From Sphingomonas pseudosanguinis (lineage in GTDB: Bacteria; Pseudomonadota; Alphaproteobacteria; Sphingomonadales; Sphingomonadaceae), in NCBI RefSeq assembly GCF_014196255.1, contig NZ_JACIDH010000002.1, positions 248,001 through 312,000 on the forward strand: 64,000 nt of DNA, given 5' to 3'. The notes under the pieces are model-generated. The model worked only from the letters and a program-made list of their open reading frames with translations, made no database searches and had not been told where the DNA came from. Numbering within the stretch: the stretch's first letter is position 1; each line of letters begins with the position of its first letter. The position numbers and the translations under genes are program-made. This document shows, one piece after another, positions 21,465 through 29,805 of the stretch.

Positions 21465-21477
21465 TACATATTATGTA
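21465..21477. repeat. AT-rich palindrome upstream of mazG
   Basis: TACATA and TATGTA are perfect 6-base arms around one T, inside an AT-rich island that stands out from GC-rich surroundings. It lies between the stop of the retropepsin gene and mazG, both on the minus strand. It could be a promoter core or an operator for mazG; no matching -35 box is visible. Confidence 0.35.
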
Positions 21478-21491
21478 AAATGAGGGCTCAG

Positions 21492-22061
21492 CTAGGGGTT
21501 CAGAACGAGCACCCCTCGCTCGACCCGCCATGCTTTCAGCCGATCCAAGACATTCATGCCGATCACATCCTGATCCCCGAACGCTGGCGACGAAATGGCG
21601 CCGACATCCGTCATCGTGATCGAACCGATGGTGAGTGTCGGAATGGTCGTATGCTGCGCCAGCACCGATCCGTTGGCGGTGTCGATCATGCGCGGAAACG
21701 GACTTTCCTCCAGATCGAGTCCGGCGGCTTTCGCCGTCGCGGTGGAAAGCGCGGTGGTCGTGGCGCCGCTGTCGATCAGCATTCGACGCTCGATACCGTT
21801 GATGCGGACATTGGCCCAGAAATGGCCATCCTCCGCCATTAAGATACGGGCGCTTCCCTGGATGGCATCGCGGCGGCCGATAAGGTCGGAAAACCGGTCT
21901 CGCTGGGCGATGACCAGATACCCCGCCGCGAAGATCGCCACCCAAATCAGCGCCATCCTGGCCGCCTGGCCTAGCGGTATCCGCCGTGCGGCCAAAGCGC
22001 TGAGCGGCAACAGCAGGATCAGGCCGTAATAGACGAAGTCCATGACCCGATCGGTCGTCAT
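21492..22061 (-). CDS. Membrane-anchored retropepsin-like aspartic protease
   Basis: A 189-residue protein with two N-terminal hydrophobic helices (about 9-25 and 36-52), then a single clan AA aspartic protease domain. The catalytic Asp97 lies in RRMLIDSGATTTALS, and the flap and C-terminal hydrophobic GMNVLDRLKAWRVERG fit the TIGR02281-type family of small, probably dimeric retropepsin-like proteases. The substrate is unknown. The start overlaps the stop of the MBL-fold gene by 4 bases, so it ends the metG-tatD-MBL operon. Confidence 0.88.
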   Translation of the reverse strand: MTTDRVMDFVYYGLILLLPLSALAARRIPLGQAARMALIWVAIFAAGYLVIAQRDRFSDLIGRRDAIQGSARILMAEDGHFWANVRINGIERRMLIDSGATTTALSTATAKAAGLDLEESPFPRMIDTANGSVLAQHTTIPTLTIGSITMTDVGAISSPAFGDQDVIGMNVLDRLKAWRVERGVLVLNP

Positions 22062-22822
22062 GGAACAAGTTCCATCCCGTCATAGCCAGGCTCGACATGA
22101 TCGGGCAGTTCGCGCTGCAACGTGGCATAGTCCATCGACTGGTCCATATGAATCAGCACGCTGCGCTTCGGCTTGAGCGCGTCGATCCAGCCGAGGACTG
22201 CCGGCAAGTCGGCATGGGCCGGATGCGGATGGCGGCGAAGCGCATCGGCGATCCAGATGTCGACGCCTTCATACAACGCGGCCATATCCGGGGTTAAGTC
22301 GTGGAAATCCGTAGCATAGCCAATGGATTTACCATCGCATTCGAAGCGAAGCCCGGCCGATGTGATGCGGCCATGGGGCTGGTCGACCGACCGTATGCGA
22401 ATGTCCCCGATCGTCAGATCGTCGTCAAAGGCGGTCATCGTCGCGGTGGGCGGATAGCCGGTCTTGCCATGGAAGACATAGGCGAAACGGCTTTGCAGCG
22501 AGTCCGCCGTCTTCGGCCGCGCATAGCCCGCTACGGGTCGCCCGAGCGCGTGATAGATTTGCCGCAAATCGTCGATGCCATGACAGTGATCGGCATGATC
22601 ATGCGTCCAGATCACCGCATCGACGGTCCCGACCTCGGCGGCGAGCAACTGCTCGCGCATATCGGGACCGGTGTCGATCAGGATACGGACGCCGTCATGC
22701 TCGACGAGCGCGGCTTGGCGCATGCGACGATTGCGCGTTTCCCGGGGGTCACAGGCACCCCAGTCATTCCCGATCCGGGGTACGCCCGACGACGTGCCAC
22801 ACCCCAGAATACGGATTTTCAT
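22058..22822 (-). CDS. MBL-fold metallohydrolase (PhnP-like)
   Basis: A 254-residue metallo-beta-lactamase-fold phosphodiesterase-like protein. It begins MKIRILGCGTSSGVPRIG, with metal ligands in WTHDHADHCHGIDDLR (HxHxDH), a further His in DQPHGRITSAG, Asp in GYATDFHDL and a late His in VLIHMDQSMDY. PhnP-type enzymes cleave cyclic phosphates; the alphaproteobacterial tatD-linked version has no proven substrate. It overlaps tatD upstream and the retropepsin gene downstream by 4 bases each, so the three are translated together. Confidence 0.9.
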   Translation of the reverse strand: MKIRILGCGTSSGVPRIGNDWGACDPRETRNRRMRQAALVEHDGVRILIDTGPDMREQLLAAEVGTVDAVIWTHDHADHCHGIDDLRQIYHALGRPVAGYARPKTADSLQSRFAYVFHGKTGYPPTATMTAFDDDLTIGDIRIRSVDQPHGRITSAGLRFECDGKSIGYATDFHDLTPDMAALYEGVDIWIADALRRHPHPAHADLPAVLGWIDALKPKRSVLIHMDQSMDYATLQRELPDHVEPGYDGMELVP

Positions 22823-23595
22823 GCGCGCGTCTTCGCGAACAGCCGGTGGAAATTCTCCGCCGTCACCCGGGTCAGCGTCTCGACGCTTTCACCGCGCAAC
22901 TCGGCCAGGAATTTGGCGGTGTCCGCGACGAAGGCCGGCTCGCCCGTCTTGCCACGATGCGGCACGGGCGCAAGGAACGGCGCGTCGGTCTCGACCAGCA
23001 AACGATCGAGCGGAAGGCGGGCGGCCGTGTCCTGCAAGTCCTTCGCGTTCTTGAACGTCACGATACCCGAAATGGATATATAAAAGCCTAACGCCAGGGC
23101 CTTATCGGCAAAATCTCCGCTGGCGGTGAAGCAGTGGATGACGCCTGGATAGGCCCCCTTCCCCATCTCCTCGGCCAGGATCGCGGCGGTATCCGCCTCG
23201 GCATCGCGCGTATGGACGACCAGCGGCAGGCCGGTCTCCCGGCAGGCGGCGATGTGGGCGCGAAAGCTCGCCTGCTGCCGGGCGCGGTCGCTATGGTCAT
23301 AGTAATAGTCGAGGCCGCTCTCGCCGATACCGACGACGCGCGGATGCTGCGCACATTCGATCAGCTTGGCGGTGTCGATATGCGGATGCGCATCCGCCTC
23401 ATGCGGGTGGATGCCCACCGTCGCCCAGACATCGGCCTCGCGCTCGGCGGTCGCGATGACTGCATCCCATTCGCTTTCGCGCGTGGCGATGTTGAGCATC
23501 GCGGTGACGCCGCGTTCCCGCGCACGCGCCAGGATCGCCGGCTGATCCTCGGCCAGCCCCTTGTAATTCAGGTGGCAATGGCTGTCGGCGAGCAT
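22819..23595 (-). CDS. TatD-family metal-dependent hydrolase
   Basis: A 258-residue TIM-barrel metal-dependent DNase or hydrolase. Metal ligands are visible as DSHCHLNY (HxH, residues 5-8), Glu in GIGESGLDYYYDHSD, His in LPLVVHTRDAEADT and His in GVIHCFTAS; Asp lies in LLVETDAPFLAP. Members are linked to DNA repair and quality control. Start ATG 23595 overlaps the metG stop by one base. In many bacteria this gene follows metG, as here. Confidence 0.92.
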   Translation of the reverse strand: MLADSHCHLNYKGLAEDQPAILARARERGVTAMLNIATRESEWDAVIATAEREADVWATVGIHPHEADAHPHIDTAKLIECAQHPRVVGIGESGLDYYYDHSDRARQQASFRAHIAACRETGLPLVVHTRDAEADTAAILAEEMGKGAYPGVIHCFTASGDFADKALALGFYISISGIVTFKNAKDLQDTAARLPLDRLLVETDAPFLAPVPHRGKTGEPAFVADTAKFLAELRGESVETLTRVTAENFHRLFAKTRA

Positions 23596-25151
23596 CAGGC
23601 GTCGGCCTCCGCCGGCACTTCCAGGCGCGGGAAGGCAGGCGTCGGAGGTGACAGGGGAACGCCCTGCCCTGCCCGACGCGCATACCAGCCGTCATCGTCG
23701 ATCGCGGCATGATCGCGTTCCTCGGCACCCAGCGTGTCGAGCACCTGTCCGGCGCCGCGCGGCGTGACCGGCAGGATCGCAATGGCCAGCATGCGGATCG
23801 CACGAACGAGCGTGCCGAGCACCGCATGCATCCGCTCCGGATCGGTCTTGCGCAGCGACCAGGGGGCCTGCACGTCGATATACTGGTTGCAGGCATAGAC
23901 GCCGCGCATCCATGCCTCGATCCCCTGGCTGAGCGCCAGATCGTCGAACGCAGTCTTCAGCCCGGCGCAGGCGACCACCACCTCTTCGATCAGCATCGCA
24001 TCGGCCGGATCGCTGCGCCCCGCCTCGGGCAGCGCGCCGCCCAGATTTTTGGCGATGAAGGACAAGGTGCGCTGGGCAAGATTGCCGAAGCTGTTGGCCA
24101 GTTCCGCATTGACGCGCGTCACGATCGCCTCGGCCGAATAGGAGCCGTCCTGGCCGAAGCTGACTTCCCGCAGGAAGAAGTAACGCAGGGCATCGACGCC
24201 GAATGCATCGGCCAGCCCCATCGGATCGACGACATTGCCGACCGACTTCGACATCTTCTCGCCCCGGTGAAGCAGGAAGCCGTGGCCGAACACCGACTGT
24301 GGCAGTGGCAGATCGGCCGACATCAGGAAGGCGGGCCAATAGACGGTGTGGAAGCGGACGATGTCCTTGCCGATCAGGTGCAGGTTGGCGGGCCAGAAGC
24401 GCGCCAGCTCGCTGTCCTTGTTCGGATAGCCGGTGCCGGTCAGATAGTTGGTCAGCGCGTCGACCCAGACATACATGACATGGCCGGGGCTGTCGGGGAC
24501 CGGCACGCCCCAGTCGAAGCTGGTACGCGACACCGACAGGTCGGACAGCCCGCCCTCGACGAAGCGCATCACCTCGTTGCGGCGGCTTTCTGGACGGATG
24601 AAGTCCGGATTGTCGCGGTACAGGTCGAGCAAAGGCTGCTGGTACTTGGACAGACGGAAGAACCAAGTCTCCTCGGCGGTCCACTCGACGGGCGTGCCCT
24701 GCGGCGACAGCTTGGTGCCGTCTTCGCCGATGGTCAGTTCGCTCTCGTCGTAAAAGGCTTCGTCGCGGACCGAATACCAGCCTTCGTAGCGATCGAGGTA
24801 CAGATCGCCCTTGTCCTGCATCGCCTTCCAGATCGCCTGGCTGGCGGCATAGTGATCGGCGTCGACCGTGCGGATGAAGCGGTCGTACGAAATATCAAGA
24901 CGGTCTGCCATCACATGGAAATGGCTGGACATTTCGTCGGCGAACGCGCGCGTCGAGATGCCGCGCGCGCGCGCCGCCTGCGCCATTTTCAGGCCATGTT
25001 CGTCGGTGCCCGTCTGGAACAGCACATCGCGTCCCGCCTGACGCTGGAACCGGGCGATGACGTCGGCGGCCACCATTTCATAGGCATGGCCGATATGCGG
25101 GCGGCCATTGGGATAGTGGATTGCGGTGGTGATATAGAATGGATCGGCCAT
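23595..25151 (-). CDS. metG: Methionyl-tRNA synthetase
   Basis: Class I synthetase of 518 residues. The HIGH motif is PHIGHAYEM and the KMSKS loop is EKMSKSVGNVVDP near 300. The connective region EGWYSVRDEAFYDESEL is of the type without a zinc knuckle; the C-terminal tRNA-binding OB domain of longer MetRS proteins is absent, usual in alphaproteobacteria. It starts at ATG 25151 and heads the metG-tatD-MBL-retropepsin operon. The tmk/holB genes often found upstream are not here; a DUF423 gene precedes it instead. Confidence 0.97.
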   Translation of the reverse strand: MADPFYITTAIHYPNGRPHIGHAYEMVAADVIARFQRQAGRDVLFQTGTDEHGLKMAQAARARGISTRAFADEMSSHFHVMADRLDISYDRFIRTVDADHYAASQAIWKAMQDKGDLYLDRYEGWYSVRDEAFYDESELTIGEDGTKLSPQGTPVEWTAEETWFFRLSKYQQPLLDLYRDNPDFIRPESRRNEVMRFVEGGLSDLSVSRTSFDWGVPVPDSPGHVMYVWVDALTNYLTGTGYPNKDSELARFWPANLHLIGKDIVRFHTVYWPAFLMSADLPLPQSVFGHGFLLHRGEKMSKSVGNVVDPMGLADAFGVDALRYFFLREVSFGQDGSYSAEAIVTRVNAELANSFGNLAQRTLSFIAKNLGGALPEAGRSDPADAMLIEEVVVACAGLKTAFDDLALSQGIEAWMRGVYACNQYIDVQAPWSLRKTDPERMHAVLGTLVRAIRMLAIAILPVTPRGAGQVLDTLGAEERDHAAIDDDGWYARRAGQGVPLSPPTPAFPRLEVPAEADA

Positions 25152-25196
25152 GGCCGGTCCCTAAAGCATCGTTTCGCGCAGGTGAAGCCCGGCCTT

Positions 25197-25526
25197 TCAG
25201 CCGCGCAAACCCCAGGCGAGCCACAGCCAGCCGAGGATCAGGATGCTGCCGCCGATCGGCGTGATCGCCCCGAACCAGCGCGGCGCGCCCAGGGCCATCG
25301 CATAGAGCGTGCCCGCGAAGATCGCGCTGCCGATGACGAAGGCCCAGCCGGGGCCACGCGCGTCCCATTTGAGCGCAACGAGTGCCGCGACGGCATGGAT
25401 CAACTGATACTGCCCGCCGGTGCGCAGCCATTCGACCGCCGCCCCCTCGGCGCGGTGGGCGCCGAACGCCCCGGCGGCGATCGCGATCGCGCCCGACAGC
25501 GCCGCCAGAACCGCCAATATCCCCAT
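25197..25526 (-). CDS. DUF423 small membrane protein
   Basis: A 109-residue inner-membrane protein with about four hydrophobic helices and the family features ALSGAIAIAAGAFGAH near the N-terminus, a central GGQYQLIHAVAAL and a C-terminal PIGGSILILGWLWLAW. DUF423 (YgdD-like) proteins have no established function. The ATG at 25526 (MGILAVLAALSG) lies 2 bases after the antiporter stop; the long open frame upstream is a shadow of the antiporter gene. Confidence 0.88.
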   Translation of the reverse strand: MGILAVLAALSGAIAIAAGAFGAHRAEGAAVEWLRTGGQYQLIHAVAALVALKWDARGPGWAFVIGSAIFAGTLYAMALGAPRWFGAITPIGGSILILGWLWLAWGLRG

Positions 25527-25528
25527 AT

Positions 25529-27280
25529 TCAGTCCTTTCGCGCGTCCTGCGTGATGATCCGGTCGCTGGCGGCATGCAAGTCGCCGCTTTCCAGCTGGGC
25601 GGCAAGCCGCTCCTTGTCGCGGGTGCGATACATGAACTCGATCCGGTCGATCTCGACGCGGTCGATCTTCAGGCTGCCCATGGCGAGCCGTGCCATCTTG
25701 ACCGCCGACTCCAGCACTTCGCGGACGATATAGGCGGCGGGGCCGCCCTTGAGACGCAGCACGGCGCGGCGATCGAAGGCGCGGACCAGGATCGTCGCCT
25801 GGGGAAAGGCGGTGTGGACACTCTCTAGGAAATCCAGCGTGATCTGGTCGTCGTCGAGGCAGAACAGGATCAGCTCTGCCTCCGCCGCACCCGCCTGCCG
25901 CAGCAGGTCGAGCCGGGTGCCGTCGCCATAATAGACCTTGGCGCCGAATTCGGCGGCGATATCGATCATCTCGATATCGCGGTCGATCAGCGTGACCGGA
26001 ATGTCGCTGGCGATCAGCATCTGCGCAACCGTCTGGCCGAAGCGGCCATAGCCGACGATCAGCGCGTTGGCGCCGTCGGTCATCGGCCCCTCGCGCTCGT
26101 CGCTGCCGCGCGTGATGATCGGTTCCTCGCGGATGCCCCGGGTCGCGCGCATCAGGAACGGCGTGGTCGCCATCGACAGGGTGATGATCGCCCCGAACAA
26201 GCTCGCCGCCTCGGGCGCGATCAGATAGCCGGCCTGCGCCTGGGCGAAGAGGACGAAGCCGAACTCGCCGCCCTGGCTCATCAACACGCCCAGCGCGAAG
26301 GCCGAGCGCCACTTCATCTTGAAGGCCATGCCGATCAGCGCGATGACCAGCGTCTTGGTCGCGATCAGCGCCAGCGCCATCGTCGCAACGAACAGCGGCC
26401 GCTCGGCGATCGCGGGCAGGTTCAGCATCATGCCGACCGCCAGGAAGAACAGGCCGAGCAGGATCGAGCGGAACGGCTCGACATCGGCCTCCAGTTCGTG
26501 GCGATAGGGACTGTCGGCCAACATCACGCCCGCGATGAACGCCCCCAACGCGGTCGACAGGCCGAGCAGTTCCATCACCGCCGCGCTGGCGATGACGGTG
26601 AACAGGCCCGCGAAGACGAACATCTCGCGCTCGCCCATATTGCCGATCAGGCGGAACAGCGGACGCAGCAGGAAGCGCCCCGCGACGATCAGGCCGACGA
26701 TCGCTCCTACCGTCTCCAACGCCAAGATCCATCCCGGCGGCCCGGCATGATCGGCCGGATTGCGCGACATGGCCGCGACGATGGTGATCAGCGGGACGAT
26801 CGACAGGTCCTGGAACAACAGGATGGAGAAGGCCCGCTCGCCAAAGGGCGTGCGCAGCCGGCCCGAGGATTGCAGCATCGGCAGGACCTGCGCCGTCGAC
26901 GACAGCGCGAGCGGCAGGCCGAGCGCCAGTGCGGCCTCGATCGAGAAATGCGCGAGCAGCACGATGCCGCTGATCGCCAGCCCGCAAGCGACGACCTGGA
27001 TCAGGCCGAGACCGAAAATCTCATGCTTCATCCGCCACAACCGTGCCGGGTTCAACTCGAGCCCGACGATGAACAGAAGGAGCGTGATGCCGATCTCGGC
27101 AATGCCCAGCTTCGACTCGGCGTCGCCGACCAGCCCCAGCACATGCGGACCGACCACGGCACCCGCGACCAGATAGCCCAGCGTCGCACCCAGCCCGATA
27201 CGGCGGAAGATCAGGACGAAGACAAGCCCGAAACCGAGCAGGATCGCCCCGTCGCGCAGTAGCGATACCTCTTCGTGCAT
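25529..27280 (-). CDS. CPA2 family cation:proton antiporter with TrkA-N domain (KefB/C-like)
   Basis: Membrane protein of 583 residues. About 12 helices form the Na+/H+ exchanger domain (ILLGFGLVFVLIFRRIGLGA at the start, GLELNPARLW, and the helix 5-6 region with ALSSTAQVLPML). From about 405 follows a Rossmann TrkA-N domain (NALIVGYGRFGQTVAQML, then VTLIDRD) that binds nucleotide. This is the architecture of glutathione-gated K+ efflux systems, but the KefF partner is not nearby, so gating is unknown. ATG 27280 overlaps the stop of the scaffold gene by one base; the upstream open frame is the shadow of that gene. Confidence 0.9.
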   Translation of the reverse strand: MHEEVSLLRDGAILLGFGLVFVLIFRRIGLGATLGYLVAGAVVGPHVLGLVGDAESKLGIAEIGITLLLFIVGLELNPARLWRMKHEIFGLGLIQVVACGLAISGIVLLAHFSIEAALALGLPLALSSTAQVLPMLQSSGRLRTPFGERAFSILLFQDLSIVPLITIVAAMSRNPADHAGPPGWILALETVGAIVGLIVAGRFLLRPLFRLIGNMGEREMFVFAGLFTVIASAAVMELLGLSTALGAFIAGVMLADSPYRHELEADVEPFRSILLGLFFLAVGMMLNLPAIAERPLFVATMALALIATKTLVIALIGMAFKMKWRSAFALGVLMSQGGEFGFVLFAQAQAGYLIAPEAASLFGAIITLSMATTPFLMRATRGIREEPIITRGSDEREGPMTDGANALIVGYGRFGQTVAQMLIASDIPVTLIDRDIEMIDIAAEFGAKVYYGDGTRLDLLRQAGAAEAELILFCLDDDQITLDFLESVHTAFPQATILVRAFDRRAVLRLKGGPAAYIVREVLESAVKMARLAMGSLKIDRVEIDRIEFMYRTRDKERLAAQLESGDLHAASDRIITQDARKD

Positions 27281-27720
27281 CAGCGGGCAGCCTCGGCGAG
27301 CGCGGCGTCTTCTGCCGCCTGCGCCGCCGCCTCGAACGCCAGTCGGATCGAGGGATGGCGGGCGGTGTAGGGCAAGGCCGGGGCGAACACGTCGATGCCG
27401 GGCCAGTCGGGTGCGGCCCCCTCGCCCGTGGCAAGCCACTCGGTCAGCCGGTCTCGCATCGCGGCCAGTTCGATCGCGTCGCGTCCTACCACATGGTTCG
27501 CCAGCAGGGCGGCGGAGGCCTGCCCCAACGCGCAGGCGCGGACGAGCATGCCGATCTCGGCGACGCGACCCTCGGCATCCAGATTGACGTCCACCGTGAC
27601 CCGACTGCCGCAGACCGGTGAGCGTCGCTCGACGCTGGCCATCGGATCGGTCAGGCGCTGGTCATGCGGGATGGCCGTCGTCAGCCGCAGGATCTCGGCA
27701 TTGTAGAGGGGGGCGTTCAT
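27280..27720 (-). CDS. IscU/NifU-like scaffold protein with altered cluster site
   Basis: A 146-residue protein with the IscU/NifU N-terminal fold. Cys37 (SPVCGSRV) and Cys63 (VRACALGQASA) align with two of the three cluster-binding cysteines. The usual Asp after CG is Ser39, and the third Cys is replaced (ARHPSIRLAF has His122-Pro123). It is therefore unlikely to hold a cluster in the standard way, and could be an accessory or storage variant. It sits between cvpA and the Kef-type gene with short overlaps on both sides; no isc or suf genes are nearby. Confidence 0.82.
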   Translation of the reverse strand: MNAPLYNAEILRLTTAIPHDQRLTDPMASVERRSPVCGSRVTVDVNLDAEGRVAEIGMLVRACALGQASAALLANHVVGRDAIELAAMRDRLTEWLATGEGAAPDWPGIDVFAPALPYTARHPSIRLAFEAAAQAAEDAALAEAAR

Positions 27721-28271
27721 GATCGGCTCTCGCTGGCATTGTCTGCGGGTGGCGTCGGCGCGCCGAAGACGGGAAGGCCCCGCCGCCGCCGATCGACGAA
27801 ATCGGCGATCCCGGCGCTGGTGGCGTTCAACAGCTTGTAGGTGCGGCTCTTGACCATCCATTCGGGCCGCCGCGCGGGGCCGCCGCCGACGGTGTCGACC
27901 ATCAGCGCGACGACCAGGAAGATCAGGCTCGACAGGATCAGCCCCTTCAGCGCGCCGAAGCCGAAGCCCAGCGCGCGGTCGATCGGCCCGAGCACCGAGG
28001 TACGTGTCCGCGCGCCGATCGCCCGCGCCACGATCCGCCCGCCCAGATAGGTGACGCCGACGATGATCGCGAAGGCCAGCACGGCCGCGCCCGAGACGGT
28101 GCCGACGATACCGGTCAGCGATTGGGCAAGCGGGATATGGAACAGCTTGAGCGCGGCGACGATCGCGACCCAGGCGAAAAGCGCCAGCACTTCGGTGACG
28201 AAGCCGCGCACAAAGCCCTGAACGGCCGCACCGAACACCGCGATGAGGACGAGAATATCGAGCGCCGTCAA
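27717..28271 (-). CDS. CvpA family membrane protein
   Basis: A 184-residue inner-membrane protein with four hydrophobic helices: ALDILVLIAVFGAAVQGFVR, EVLALFAWVAIVAAL, AAVLAFAIIVGVTYLGG, and GLILSSLIFLVVALMV after the family Gly-rich turn GFGFGALKG. CvpA proteins are linked to colicin V production and envelope resilience, and their biochemistry is unknown. I prefer the TTG at 28271, with GGGGAG 12 bases upstream; a GTG at 28301 has no ribosome-binding site. It overlaps the scaffold gene by 4 bases. Confidence 0.87.
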   Translation of the reverse strand: MTALDILVLIAVFGAAVQGFVRGFVTEVLALFAWVAIVAALKLFHIPLAQSLTGIVGTVSGAAVLAFAIIVGVTYLGGRIVARAIGARTRTSVLGPIDRALGFGFGALKGLILSSLIFLVVALMVDTVGGGPARRPEWMVKSRTYKLLNATSAGIADFVDRRRRGLPVFGAPTPPADNASESRS

Positions 28272-28334
28272 CTTCCTACCCAACTCCCCTGCCGGTCGCA
28301 CGAAAATGGGCGACGGGGCGACATTGCGTCTTCG

Positions 28335-29708
28335 CTACCCCCGGCCCAGCATATGGTCAACGAACTCGGCCAGCGTGCGGAAGCCCGTCATCGCCAAGCC
28401 TCCCTCGTCGCTGGCCATGGCGCGCGGGACCATCGCCTTCTCGAACCCCAGCTTTCCCGCCTCCTTCAGCCGGAGCGGACCATGCGCCACCGACCGGATT
28501 TCGCCCGACAGCGCGATTTCGCCGAACACGATCGCATTGGCGGATACCGGCCGTTCGGACAAAGCGGAGATCAACGCCGCCGCGACGGCCAGATCGGCGG
28601 CGGGGTCTTGGACGCGGTAGCCGCCCGCGATGTTGAGATAGACCTCCGCCGACGAGAAGCTGAGGCCGCAGCGCGCCTCCAGCACCGCCAGGATCATCGC
28701 GAGGCGGCCGGTGTCCCAACCGACAACCGCCCGGCGCGGCGTCGCGCCCGAGGCCAGCCGGACGGTCAGCGCCTGGATTTCGACCAGTACGGGCCGCGTC
28801 CCCTCCAGCGCAGGGAATACGGTGGCGCCGGTCACGCCCTCCTCGCGATTGGTCAGGAACAGCGAGGAGGGATTGCCGACCTCGGTCAGCCCCTCGGTCT
28901 GCATCGCGAAGACGCCGATCTCGTCGGTCCCGCCGAAGCGGTTCTTGATCGCGCGCAGGATGCGGTATTGGTGACTGCGCTCCCCCTCGAAGGCCAGCAC
29001 CGTGTCGACCATATGTTCGAGCACGCGGGGGCCTGCGATCGAGCCGTCCTTGGTGACATGGCCGACGAGCACGACGGCGGTGCCGCGCTCCTTGGCGAAG
29101 CGGATCAGTTCCTGTCCCGAGGCGCGGACCTGGCTGACCGTGCCCGGCGCGCCTTCGATCAGGTCGGAATGCATCGTCTGGATCGAGTCGATGATCAGGA
29201 GCGCCGGCGGCGTGCCGATCGAGAGGGTGGTCAGGATATCGCGCACCGAGGTCGCCGCCGCCAGCCGCACCGGCGCCTGCCCAAGTCCCAGCCGCCGGGC
29301 GCGCAGACGCACCTGATCCGCCGCTTCCTCGCCCGAGACATAGGCGACAGGCTTGCCCGCCATGGCGAGCTTGGCCGCCGCCTGCAGCAGCAGCGTCGAC
29401 TTGCCGATGCCGGGATCGCCGCCGATCAGCGTCGCCGAGCCTTCGACGAACCCGCCACCCAGCGCCCGATCCAGCTCGGCGATGCCGGTCGCCATCCGGT
29501 CGGGCAGCGGGATGTCGGCGTCGAGCCCGACCAGTTGGATCGCTCGCCCACCCCCTTGCAGATTATGCTTGGCGGCGAAGGGCGTCAGCTGCACCGGCGC
29601 CTCTTCCAGCATGGTGTTCCATTCGGAACAGTCGGGACATTGCCCCTGCCACCGCGAGGACACCGAGCCGCAGGACTGGCAGACATAGCGCTTCTGAATC
29701 TTGGCCAT
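28335..29708 (-). CDS. radA: DNA repair protein RadA
   Basis: A branch-migration ATPase and helicase of recombination, 457 residues. An N-terminal zinc finger (CQSCGSVSSRWQGQCPDC, four Cys) precedes a RecA-like core with Walker A GGDPGIGKSTLL and the RadA-specific KNRFGGTDE motif, then a Lon-like C-terminal domain (GGYRVQDPAADLAVAAALIS). The ATG at 29708 starts MAKIQKRYVC. It precedes cvpA and the next genes on the same strand with a 63-base gap. Confidence 0.96.
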   Translation of the reverse strand: MAKIQKRYVCQSCGSVSSRWQGQCPDCSEWNTMLEEAPVQLTPFAAKHNLQGGGRAIQLVGLDADIPLPDRMATGIAELDRALGGGFVEGSATLIGGDPGIGKSTLLLQAAAKLAMAGKPVAYVSGEEAADQVRLRARRLGLGQAPVRLAAATSVRDILTTLSIGTPPALLIIDSIQTMHSDLIEGAPGTVSQVRASGQELIRFAKERGTAVVLVGHVTKDGSIAGPRVLEHMVDTVLAFEGERSHQYRILRAIKNRFGGTDEIGVFAMQTEGLTEVGNPSSLFLTNREEGVTGATVFPALEGTRPVLVEIQALTVRLASGATPRRAVVGWDTGRLAMILAVLEARCGLSFSSAEVYLNIAGGYRVQDPAADLAVAAALISALSERPVSANAIVFGEIALSGEIRSVAHGPLRLKEAGKLGFEKAMVPRAMASDEGGLAMTGFRTLAEFVDHMLGRG

Positions 29709-29805
29709 GCCAATCCTCTAGCGGGTGCGGAACGAAAATGGAACATGCGGCGTGGCGCGGGCGGGAGTGGTCATCGTGCGGCCGCGCGGCTATGGGGCGG
29801 GTTCC

